From Welwitschia mirabilis (lineage: Eukaryota; Gnetophyta; Gnetopsida; Welwitschiales): a stretch of DNA of 64,000 nucleotides. Under the pieces are notes generated by a model, which was not told the origin of the DNA, did not search any database, and worked only from the letters and a program-made list of their open reading frames with translations. The stretch lies in assembly GCA_051453625.1 (NCBI GenBank), contig JBOZIK010000001.1, forward strand, positions 73,155,549 to 73,219,548, written 5' to 3'. Position 1 is the stretch's first letter, and the number at the start of each line of letters is the position of its first letter. Below, one piece after another: positions 12,248 to 22,349 of this stretch. A program made the position numbers and the translations under genes.

Positions 12248-14571
12248 CTAAAAAGAACTAAAACTACTGGCAAGTTGCATGGCCTGAGCAGAAGAAGAAG
12301 AGTTAAAGCAGCTGGATCTAGTGCTGCCGTTTTTCTTAGACTCTAGCAACGGCATAGGACAAGAAGAACAGGAAGAAAGAGTTAAAGACTCTCCTGCAAT
12401 TTTCATTTCCAGAAGAGTATCACTGCACATCTGCAACTTAACATCTACGCCTCCATCATCTTCCTCCTTATTATCATCTTCAAGAGGAGCGGGTTTATTC
12501 AGATCAAGAAACTGCGCAGTTTTTCGTTTAGGTGGTTGATGATACAGAGTCCCTGGCTTTGGATGGGTGGTATCCGCATTGCAATAGGGTTTGAGGCCGA
12601 AAGCGGTTTTGGGGAAAAGCGATAGGCTGGTCTGTCTCGTAACTTCAGAATTGGGTAAAATGGTGTTTGTCGGGAAAGTGTTCCAGTGACATCTCTTGTG
12701 GCCTCCCAATGCCTGCCCTGTTGAAAAAACTTTTGAACAGATTGAGCACTGGTGGTGTCCTGCAATATTGGTCTCTGCCACCGAATCGCTGCCATTGTTT
12801 TTAGCCCTCTTCATATTATTCATCCGTTCTTCCAGAAATGTTTTCATGCCGATTCCCATTGCCATGAAGTTAGAAACCTGCAGCGGTTCTTCTTCGTCTT
12901 CTTCCAGATCTGCTGTTTTAGCAAAACAGCCCTTTACTTTCTTATGGCTGGCTCTGTGCCCGCCCAGCGCCTGATGAGACCGGAAAACTTTCTTACATGT
13001 CCCACATTCGAAGGACGTCGCTGTTATTCCAAAATTTTTGGGTTTCAGTCCATGGATTGCTCCTCCTCCTTCGTATGGTGTTTTGTCTCTTGTGATATCT
13101 GTGAATTCATCTGTGGAATGATCTTTGGCCTGTTCTTCCCCACGTAAATGTTGAATACCCATATCTATGTCTGTGTCTGACTCTACTGAATCCCCCTCCC
13201 CCGCTTCTTGTGTCTCTCCGTTTCCGTTACGGGAATAAGCAGCTTCTTCTTCTTCTGCTTCACTTCCGTCGTCGTTTTCTTGGCATTGTTGTTCTGGTTG
13301 TTGAAAATCGTATGGATAGGTAGTTGCAGAAGAGAGCATCACCAGACAATGGGCCATCTCTCTCTGCTCTCTTATCTCTCTTTCTTTTTCCTCTTCAGCT
13401 CTGCTATTCTTCTTCTCTCCTTCTTCTTTCTTCTGATCGTTCCCTGCTTTTATGTATGCGCCTTCAATGCTTTCCGTTCCGCTCTCATCGTCAACGTCGT
13501 CGTACTTTGATCTTTTATCGCTTATTCTGTTACTCGCTGTCACAACATGAGGATCGGTTTGCGTCTCCGCATCCATCTGCGCCTGCAAATAAATTATGCT
13601 CAATACAATGAATTTCGCTTAGCTGCTTTATCGAGGTTGGTTTCATGATTTAAAACTGCAACCTTGAAAGAAAAACTGCCTAAACAAAGACTATGAAATA
13701 TCTGAACAATAATTTCTCATGCAAAATCAACTCTAAGCTTTGAACATAGAATTCAATTTTATTTCTCTATAACCTTTTGTTTCTCAAGCAACTATGAAAC
13801 ACTTCAGTTTATTTTTTATGTATTTTTGATACTTCATAAAATGAAGCTATAATTTAAAAAAAATAATAGATACCAGTATATATGATTTTCAAAGAGACAT
13901 TCTAATATAAAGAAGCTAGGATCTTTCACATTTAGTCTTTTGTAGTGACTCAACATATGATTCAAGAAACTGAAAAATAAAATGAAGAGGAAAACATAGA
14001 CCTTATGCAACTTCTGCTGAATATGTAATGGCGAGGAGGAAGAGGAAGCGGCAATGTTGCTGTTGCTGTGATTCATCATCTCGCGCTGTTGGCGAACACT
14101 CTGAGGTGGAAGAATCCCACGCCATTGACGCTCCGGATGGCATCTCATGTGACCGAACAGAGCCTTCCAAGAGGAGAACTCCTTCCCGCATTCTGTGCAC
14201 GCTCTTACCTTCTCCGACGAAAAAATCGAGTTTTCCTTTCCTTTCTTTGCAGCCTGCGCCACCAAAGACAAACTCTCGATGCCTCCGCTACTGTTTCTGC
14301 GCCTCTTTGGAGGCCTTCTGTTGCTGCCACGCATCTTCTTTTCGGCCAAACCAACGCCCATATCCTCACATCCGCCATTATTCCACTGTTGGACTGTCTC
14401 TGGAGTAGCTTTAGAGTTGAATGAGGCATGGAAACCTCTCTGGGCGTCTACAAAGCTGGACTCTTCGCTGCCTTCTGCTGCAACTCGAGGCATGTTCTTT
14501 CGAGGCCTGCTGCAGCGTGGGTAATGGCTCTCCGCCATCTGGACACAAGGCCTCTTCTCGTCAAGCTCCAT
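12248..14571 (-). CDS. three-finger C2H2 zinc-finger repressor, DAZ1/ZAT2/ZAT3-like
   Basis: Predicted nuclear DNA-binding repressor of 634 residues from two exons, 14571-14002 and 13582-12248, joined in phase 0. Finger 1 (residues 125-145) carries the [18 protein letters not shown] signature of the Arabidopsis ZAT2/ZAT3 (DAZ1/DAZ2) group. Fingers 2 (383-403) and 3 (469-489) carry the plant QALGGH helix. All Cys2His2 ligands are present. A basic stretch RRPPKRRR (85-92) is a likely nuclear localisation signal. AHCLVMLSS (267-275) matches the short conserved motif seen in ZAT proteins. [12 protein letters not shown] (548-559) contains a DLNxP-type EAR repression motif. The region between fingers 1 and 2 is long, acidic and low in complexity. 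As I recall, Arabidopsis DAZ1/DAZ2 are under half this length and uninterrupted. They act in the male germline below DUO1; a similar role here is inference. The start is the first in-frame ATG of exon 1. No lesion was seen. Confidence 0.9.
13583..14001 (-). other. intron of the zinc-finger gene
   Basis: 419 bp, donor AAG|GTCTATG and acceptor TTATTTGCAG|GCG, AT-rich with T-rich runs. Joining the flanks keeps frame exactly and links finger 1 to the acidic linker. Without splicing, exon 1 would run into hydrophobic low-complexity translation. Confidence 0.8.
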
Positions 14572-14960
14572 CTCAAGTGAACGTACAGTGACCTGAGTTG
14601 GTTGAATAACTGTAACTTAATCAATCAACCTCCTTCTGCAATACTTGAAGAAACGGAAATGAGGATCTACAGATCAGCTGTTGAATCCTCAGTTTTCTTG
14701 TTTCGTCAAAACCGTGAAGGAAAAGGAAGAGGAGCAGAGGCACTGAGGCGAAAGAGAAACATGGTTTCTTTCTTTCGTTGTTTTGTCTGCCTTTCTTCTG
14801 CAATATTGATTGATAAGGAGGGAGAGGAGTGAGCTTGAGCGTGATGAAAGGGGCGACAGAGAAGAAGGCAAGTAGAGAGACAGCAACTGCCCACAGCAAA
14901 ACTGAAACGTGCAGGGATCTTAAGCCAAAATTCCTTTCAAAGAGTATCACCGGTTGCAAC
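14572..14960 (-). promoter_or_regulatory. 5' leader / proximal promoter of the zinc-finger gene
   Basis: GC-richer than the DNA upstream and pyrimidine-rich on the coding strand, as plant leaders often are. I see no clear TATA box at a normal distance, and the transcription start is unknown. Several ATGs lie upstream of the chosen start, so upstream-ORF control is possible if the transcript begins beyond them. Confidence 0.45.
14706..14762 (-). other. possible 18-codon upstream ORF
   Basis: ATG at 14762 in the presumed leader, ending at TGA 14706, about 135 bases before the main ATG. Encoded peptide MFLFRLSASAPLPFPSRF. The same frame stays open further upstream. There is no evidence that it is translated. 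Confidence 0.25.
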
Positions 14961-15879
14961 TGACAGATAAGTCACCCGTTTTGAAATTCGTTGCTGCTAA
15001 TCTCTTGAGCAACTAATGATAACTGATAATTTGAGCTTGCACAACTTTAACATTGAACATTTCATGAAATGTCATGCTTTTCATGCTACACAACTTGCGT
15101 CTAGATCTTTATCTCTACCACGTAGCTCAAACAAAAATAAATAATATAAACATCTCGTACAATAAATTTTGCTTATTAGATATTTGGGATTCAAAGTAAA
15201 TGTAATCGAAGTAAATAAAATTAGAAGTTTATAATTCTTCCTAACTCAAGATTCATAAATGTAAATAAAGTTAAAGAAATATACATTTTCTATAGCTACA
15301 TTACATAGGGGATAAGCTATATTACATAGGGGATATAGTATGCCAAAACTATCATTAAACATAAAAATATATATTTTAGTATAAAAAGAAAGAGGTGTTC
15401 ACTAATATCTCACTATCAAGAAACATAAAATATCAAATGTCCATAAGAACAAAGTCCAAGCAAAATAAAATAACATAGTTTTAAAAGTCCAAGCAGAATA
15501 AAACAAAATACTTTTAAAAGGTAAAAGCTTTACATAATCCAGATTAAAAAATACTTTATTGAGGGCTAGGTTTATTGTATAAATATATGATTTCATATGC
15601 ATTTTTTATTTTTAAATAATTTTTGTATGTCTTTTAAAATACACCATAATTTTGACAAAATGATTTTATATTAAAAGCCAAATCAATTCATTCTAAACAA
15701 ATTTTGGTCTTTGGCATATATTTTGCATTAGGAAGACTTTATTTTAATGTAAAATAAGTCAAAGGCTTCTAGTTGTTTCTTTTATCGTGTTTTCTCCCAC
15801 AAGGTGTCTTATCTTAAGAGATGGTTAGCTGATTTCTTGGTACTTACTCTATTTAATTTTTTAATATGCTAAGAATACA
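14961..15879. other. unassigned AT-rich DNA upstream of the zinc-finger gene
   Basis: Distal promoter or intergenic sequence. Composition falls sharply to AT-rich beyond about 15.0 kb. No gene recognised. Confidence 0.45.
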
Positions 15880-15880
15880 A

Positions 15881-15899
15881 AGTAGGGGGTGTTGAAGCC
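15881..15899 (+). other. possible polypurine tract and LTR start
   Basis: AGTAGGGGG immediately followed by TGTTGAAGCC resembles a retrotransposon polypurine tract abutting a 3' LTR that begins with TG. No matching 5' LTR was found in the window, so this is only suggestive. Confidence 0.3.
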
Positions 15900-17991
15900 A
15901 AATAAAAGTTTTTTTTTTTCAAATATCAACAAATCAAATTTATATACCTAAAAGGCCTAAAAACATCGAAAAAGGCTCAGAAACTAGAACATAGAAAGAA
16001 TTAGTAGTCAAAATAAAAAGGAACAATTAGTTAAGAATACTAATTAATATAAAATATTTATTTTAAAGTAGCTTCAATGTAAATGGAGTTTTTAAAATAA
16101 CTAAACACAAACAATAGGATTGTAGTCTAATTGATGGGACATAAGTTGTTGGATTAAACATTTACATGACTTGATTGGCACACTATGAGGTATTAAGCAT
16201 AACTAAACCATCCATTTGGATAAGTGTGGTAGCTATACTCTCAGAAAAAGGTATGGACACCTAAATTTTCAAATTCAACATCTTTCCTAAATAATTAAGT
16301 ATAATAACTAGGGTGTTAGCCCTCCTAACAGAACATTCAACTTTTATGAAAAAGATTATAGATTTGAAATCTTGCTTGTTACTAGAAACTCTATAAGCAT
16401 TCAGCATAATTAAATATATTCCTAAGGGAAATATATCTACTAAAAGTTTTAAGTTTAATATCCTCTTAAATAGTTAAATACAACTTTTTTAAACTACAAA
16501 GAAAAACCATTTATTTTTAAAGTGAAAAACAAAGAACGAATTAAACGCTATTAATAGAAAGGATGGAAAAATGTTAAGAACCCAAGCACAATCCTAAAAA
16601 CCTTTATAATTATGAAATTAATCATTATTTATATGTTTACCTTTTATCTAGAGTTATGACAATAGCTATTAATTTAATTTAGTTCTACCTTTTCGAATTT
16701 TAAGTAAAGGGAATGAAGGAATTTATTGAAAATAATAACAGTAAGAGTATGCTCAAAAGAATCCTAATATCCCATTCCAAAAGTCAAACATTAGGTAATG
16801 CTATAACTTGACTATGCATGACCTGATGAGATCCATTCAAGTTTTGTTTTACACTAATACATTAGTAAAACTAGATTTTGAAGTATATCATATTTATCTT
16901 TTAAATTAGAATGTATTTTTATTATAAAATTTATGATTGTGCTAAAGCCTTATCATTAAGATTTAAACCTTATAAATGGTAGGAGTTAGGGTACATTTTC
17001 ATTTTAGATAAACTACTTGACATTTCATCAACTTCCCAACATTTCAAGATAAAATATACTAAAATCATTAGTAAAATTATTATCCTGAAGAAATACAAAA
17101 TTTATGTGGTACTTGATGAAGGAAATATTATGTAAAAATGAATGTATAGTATCATGTATATAGTGAATTCATTCTACAAACTAAAGTACATAATAAAATT
17201 ATTTTATAAATTAAAGTAAATTAATAGAAATAAGCATTACTAAATATAAATTATTAAAATCTTAAACTTAAGTAAAATGATTAGAGTTAGAAAAAATCCT
17301 TTAAATTAATCGTCGCAAAATTTTTCCTTTAGAAATTTAGTTAGAAAGAATATGCATTTATTTAGTAAATAAAGAAATCATTTTTTATATATGATACAAA
17401 TAATATGGGAATTTGTATATGAGAAATACACACTTAACCATATGTTATGTTATACTATAAGTAACCACTTATGACTAATCTAATCTTCTATATGATTAGA
17501 TTACATGTGTAGTATATTTATTTATGAATATCTAATAAATGGATTGCACTTAGTGACATCATAGTGAATAAATTCTTCTTATGTTACAAAGTTTAGTAGA
17601 TATTTAACATGCTTACAATAAAATTCAAATGAACAATATACTAATTAAAAATTCATGATTTTTTTAAAAAACATAATTAAAGTCCTGGTCAAATATGAAG
17701 TCTTATGATCTACAAATTTAATTATTAAGATCATAATTATAAAAACAAATGTAAAATCTTAATCACTTGGAAGTAGTCTTAATAATTAATGAGGATAAAA
17801 TTTAAATGAAAAATAGTATGTAAATATTTATAAATATGATCCATGCTATTGTAGGATGAAGCATCTAACAGGAATAAATGTGAAGGAATAGAAGTCAAAA
17901 TAATTCAAAACCCAAAACTTAAGGAATCTTCATAAAAACTAATATAAGAATTTTAACATCTTTAAAATAAGGAATAAAATGGTTTATTGAT
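15900..17991. other. unassigned AT-rich DNA
   Basis: No gene or complete mobile element identified. A loosely repeated motif (AGCATAA-TTAA... followed by AAATAGTTAAATA) occurs near 16190-16310 and 16400-16490, indicating old duplicated repeat sequence. Confidence 0.45.
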
Positions 17992-18323
17992 TGACATAAA
18001 TTATTGTGAAAATTAAGTTAAACATTAAAATATTAACTATTATTTATTTTATATATTTTTTATTTTTAATAAAAATTCAAATGGGAATGTATGATGCACT
18101 AAAATAAGAGTTTATTATAGGCCTTAATCTTTGACTCATCCTGTCATGATTGATGAGATCTAAACATTTATGAGTCAAGGCAGTAAATAATTATGCATAC
18201 ATAGAAAAAATGTATTATATAAATTCACTTCTAAGTAACAAAATCATGGAGCTATTTTAATTACATTTCTTCTAAGTTTTATTCCTCTCTATATGTCCAT
18301 TATTCACACTTTCAAATTTTAAA
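17992..18323 (+). repeat. 5' LTR of the small element
   Basis: Aligns along its length with 19239-19573, including matching blocks around TAATAAAA and TATATGTCCAT. Starts TGACAT (TGTCAT in the other copy). Confidence 0.65.
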
Positions 18324-18325
18324 AT

Positions 18326-18337
18326 TGATATTAGAAC
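18326..18337 (+). other. decayed primer-binding site
   Basis: TGATATTAGAAC compared with the plant tRNA-iMet consensus TGGTATCAGAGC. The three differences are all G-to-A or C-to-T. Confidence 0.65.
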
Positions 18338-19238
18338 ATAGGTGAAGGGATCTTACTTTACTATAATTTTTCTAAATCTTAAAAATTAAAGGGGAGATCT
18401 CCTTATGATTGCGTTTCACTAGCATGCACTTGTTGAATTCCACAAAATCCTTTATTACCAAATGCAACCACTTGAAGTTGTTTGTTTTAATGGAAAGTCT
18501 AATTTAATTTGCATATAGACCACATCCAGGGTATTAGATTGAAATGTTACAATCTATAAGAAGAATGAATCCCTTATCTTTACAAAAGAGCATTTTATGT
18601 TTTGAAAGTCTGTAGCCTTTAATGCATATTACTTAACAAAAAGAATGATCCTTATACTTAATATCTTAATAGAATTTTTGCTTAGATCTAGTTTCATTCC
18701 CATGATGCAAGTTATTTCTTAATACAAATGTGTCAATAACTAATAAAATAAAATATTTTGTACTAAATAAGATCATCATCATGGAGCAATCATGCATCAA
18801 TGTTGTGATGAAGAACATTATTATATATAAAGTGTAAGTAACACATGGTAACTTTTCTTGGTTTTAATTACATGTTTTAATATTTTACATAAAAAAACAA
18901 TAAATAAAAAGTTTTACTATTTGAGATAAATACTAATATTTTTTTAAAAAATAATTTTTATAAAGGGTGACCTAAAATAGAATAAGGCATCTTACTTTAT
19001 TAAAGCACTACATAATTGCATATGGAAATAAAATGATTAGGAATGGTATTGAAGACTCTTCTTTTATATTTTTTCTCATATGTAAATTGTTAAGTTAGTC
19101 CCTTAGCTATGGTTAATTTACTTTATTGTTTTAGTAGTTCAATCAATTTTGGTAATTCGATTATTAGTCTTATGTTTTAGTCCTTCCATTGATTTCTGTA
19201 TGTCCATCATTAGTTAATTTCGATGCTTCTAATAAAGA

Positions 19239-19573
19239 TGTCATTTTTATTTGGGAAAAATTAAGTTCACTATTAAAATCCTAACTATCTCTATTTTTAT
19301 TTTTCGAATTTTTAATAAAAGTACATATGGATATGGCTGATGCACTAAAATTAAGTTTTTTGTAAGCCTCAAGCTTTAAATCATCCTATAATGATGGATG
19401 GAATATAAAATTTTAGAAGTTAATAGAGTTAAGTAGTTATGTAAAGATGGTAAAAATATAATATATGAATTTATTTCTAAATAAATAAATAAGTCATGAA
19501 GATATTTTAAATACATATCTTCAAATCTTCATTTTGCTCTATATGTCCATCCTCCATACTTTTAAATCTTACA
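19239..19573 (+). repeat. 3' LTR of the small element
   Basis: Partner of 17992-18323. Begins TGTCATTTTT and ends CTTACA. Confidence 0.65.
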
Positions 19574-19875
19574 TAGGCTAGATTTTCTTCGTGATTAAGA
19601 AAAGAAGGAAAATGTCTAAAACTCTAAAGAAGAATACTTTGATGGGTCATAATACTAATATAGACTTTTAAATAGGATTATGAGAAGATGAAATTAATGA
19701 TTCTTAAATTTAGTTATTATTAAATCTTATCATATTAAGATAGAAGAGAGTTTACCAAGATTCTTATAAAATTAAAAATCACAATATGAAGACTTTAACA
19801 AATAGGAAATATGATGGTTAATTTTAGAGGATTTAGATGTCAATTCTTTCTTAATTAAAGGCATAATTATCCAAC
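19574..19875. other. unassigned AT-rich DNA
   Basis: Short spacer between the small LTR element and the duplicated junction region. Nothing recognised. Confidence 0.5.
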
Positions 19876-20187
19876 TAATAGATAGAATAATCTAGTGGTA
19901 TTTGTGATGTTTACATAGTTTTAAAACATGGAATTTAAGAATTTATCTTAAGATATCTTAATAAGAATCCAAATTAGAATTTCATTTAGATCAATAATAT
20001 ACCATTATAAAAAATTACAAGAAAGGTTCTCATCCATCCTCATGCTAGACCCTAGTTAAGAATAAAGATAGAGCATATAAACTATATTAGTGGTAAGAAT
20101 TTAACTTCATCTTTGAGGGGGCTTAAGAGTAGCAATACACAAAATTATCAAAGAAAGCATCACACACAAAATAATCAAAGGAAGTAT
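19876..20187 (+). repeat. junction-flank repeat, copy 1
   Basis: Matches 25869-26135 almost end to end (for example the block GAATAATCTAGTGG and the run around CATATAAACTATATTAGTGG). In both places it sits immediately upstream of the gypsy LTR start, so it is pre-insertion flanking DNA duplicated together with the LTR edge. Confidence 0.75.
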
Positions 20188-22349
20188 CATGTATAGACCA
20201 ACAAAGCTCAATAAAAATTTTGCAAACTTAAAATGATTATAGAAAATTAAGCTTAAAAGTTATGAGATATGTGGCTACTTACAATGTAATTTTTATTTTT
20301 AAAAAAATTTTATGTTTAGAAACTTTGATTTACTCTAAAGGCATTTATTTATACTTTCTATATAAAATTATTGAATTCCTATCTAATATCCAAGTGTTAG
20401 AAGAATAAGATTAGGAAATGCTAAGTGGGAATTTATGAATTTGTCACTTTATTAATCTTATAAACATCTTAAGCCCTTGAGTTCTTATTATTGTTTTACT
20501 CAAGAATCCTTACTTTATTTATGTTCTTCACAAAATTTTGAAAGTTCTTAACCCTTACAATCTAATTTTAGCTAAAAGTGCAAGTATGTTTTAGGCGAAC
20601 TTTTCGTTATTATGGTTGTTACTATATCTTTATTACTCCATATTTCTTTTTTAAGAAAAATATACCTTGTTTTTATAATTTCTTATTATCTAGGATATTT
20701 TTTTAACTTAGAAATATGTTTTTATCTATTTACTCCGTTTAACCATTAATTTAACCCTTTTAATAAGTCTTTTGTTCTTTAAAAACCTTCATTTGCTGGT
20801 TAGAAATCGAAATTCCCAAAAACTATCTAAAATGTCTCAATTTGAAAATTTCTAGGGTCATTTACCTTGGGTCTTGAAGTAGAGCTAAAAATTGGGATTT
20901 ACTTATCAAATAGAAGAATTAAAATTGGCCAGGGTAATATGTTTTTTTTTATAATGAAATTTTGGGAAATTTCCATTACTGGAAGTGAGTGAATTACAAA
21001 ACTCTCTACATAAAACCTTATAAAAATAACTAATCGGTTGAACGTCTTGATAAGCAACACATGAAATAGCAATTAAAATAAAAACAAAAAATGGGGCTGG
21101 GCTATCTAGCCCCTTTGAAACAAGACACCAGATTGCTGTCTAAGAAAAACATGCTCATTCCTTTGATCTATGTAACGGTTTGGAGTGCAGACCTGCTAAG
21201 AAAAACTTGTTGGTGTCTTAGCAAAGCCTAGATGTGGTTGGTAGCCCTTTATAAAGAAGATCCCTGCTTTTGTCCTGTACCGCTAGAAGCACGCTGGGAT
21301 ATAAAGTGCGATTTGTTAGCTAGGATAAAGTTGTTGCCTTCAGACTAGATTTGAAGATACCAAAACACATATTGAATATCTCCTTCAATTTCTTCTAATG
21401 TGGGGTAGTCTTAGGATGGGTCATAGAATCTTGAATTAGGCCTAAACCTAGCTAAGCATCTAGGTAAGAATTATATTTCTGTTGGAGAAAACGGATCTTT
21501 TCTATGCTCTTTGGTGTGCCTTGAAACTTACACAGTGCAGTAGATAGTTTATTGCTGGAGTGAAAAAGAACAGAAACTCATAGCCATTAGCTGAGTTTCT
21601 TTTAACCTACTCACTGGTAAGATCAATTAACTATCTAGTTTTTCCATGCTTTGTTTTGGATAGACGACAGAACACAGACGAAAACTATGAAGCAGCATTG
21701 CCTGTATGTGGCATCCCATATAGAATTTTAATTTTGAACATCTTCCCGCGGAATAATTCTCCTCTCAGGATGCATCTGTAACTCTGATCTTTCCTTTTCT
21801 AAGGGATAATGGACTGCTTAGTGAGCAGACTACGAATTCTGTACTTCATCCTTGGCTCATAGGATAGCATGGTGGGCTCAAAAGGAAAACTAGTTGAATA
21901 CCTCTGACTGGGTTAAAAAATGCTAAGTAGGGGATCTCCTACTCTCCTTTAGTTTTACCAGAGCTTAAAAAATAGTACACCCAAGAAGCTCCTATGCCCT
22001 TGGACAAGGCTGGGGAGACCTTCCTATAAATAAAGGGCTGATGCCCATCATTCGACTCCACAAGCGATTTTTCTGGGAATTTTTAAGGTGGCTAATGGAT
22101 TACAGTTTGAAGGTAAGCTGGAATTTGATTTCGTTGATGTAGTAGGAGATGTCAAAAAGTTGATTTTTGAAAAATATACCATTTCTTCCCTACCAAACTT
22201 GGTATACACAAGCTGAAAACATGAATTTAGAAAGGTTGTGTTGAGATGATCTTGATCTCCATCTGGTCTTAAATCAACCTAGCAGACCATACCAAGAAGG
22301 CACTAGGGGGTGAAGATTGATCAGGCCCAAAGCAGTCTGAAGGAGTATA

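Larger units (their letters stand above)
17992..19573 (+). mobile_element. small non-autonomous LTR retrotransposon
   Basis: Two colinear direct repeats of 332 and 335 bp, each preceded by TG and ending near CA, flank a 915-bp interior. Directly after the first repeat is a tRNA-iMet-type primer-binding site. The interior shows no gag or pol. This is the structure of a short non-autonomous LTR element (TRIM-like, though larger than classical TRIMs). The purine tract before the second repeat is decayed, and no target-site duplication could be picked out. Confidence 0.65.

Noticed and set aside
12321-14524. Several plus-strand and alternate-frame ORFs opposite the zinc-finger exons
   Set aside because: They are antisense or out-of-frame shadows of exons with biased composition; the minus-strand frame has the zinc fingers.
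14621-14959. 112-codon minus-strand frame in the leader of the zinc-finger gene, with a hydrophobic start
   Set aside because: It lies in the presumed 5' leader, has leucine-rich low-complexity content, and shows no domain; recorded only as possible upstream-ORF context.
16123-16160. A-box-like TAGTCTAATTG with a B-box-like GGATTAAAC
   Set aside because: The boxes are only 27 bases apart, too close for a tRNA or tRNA-derived SINE.
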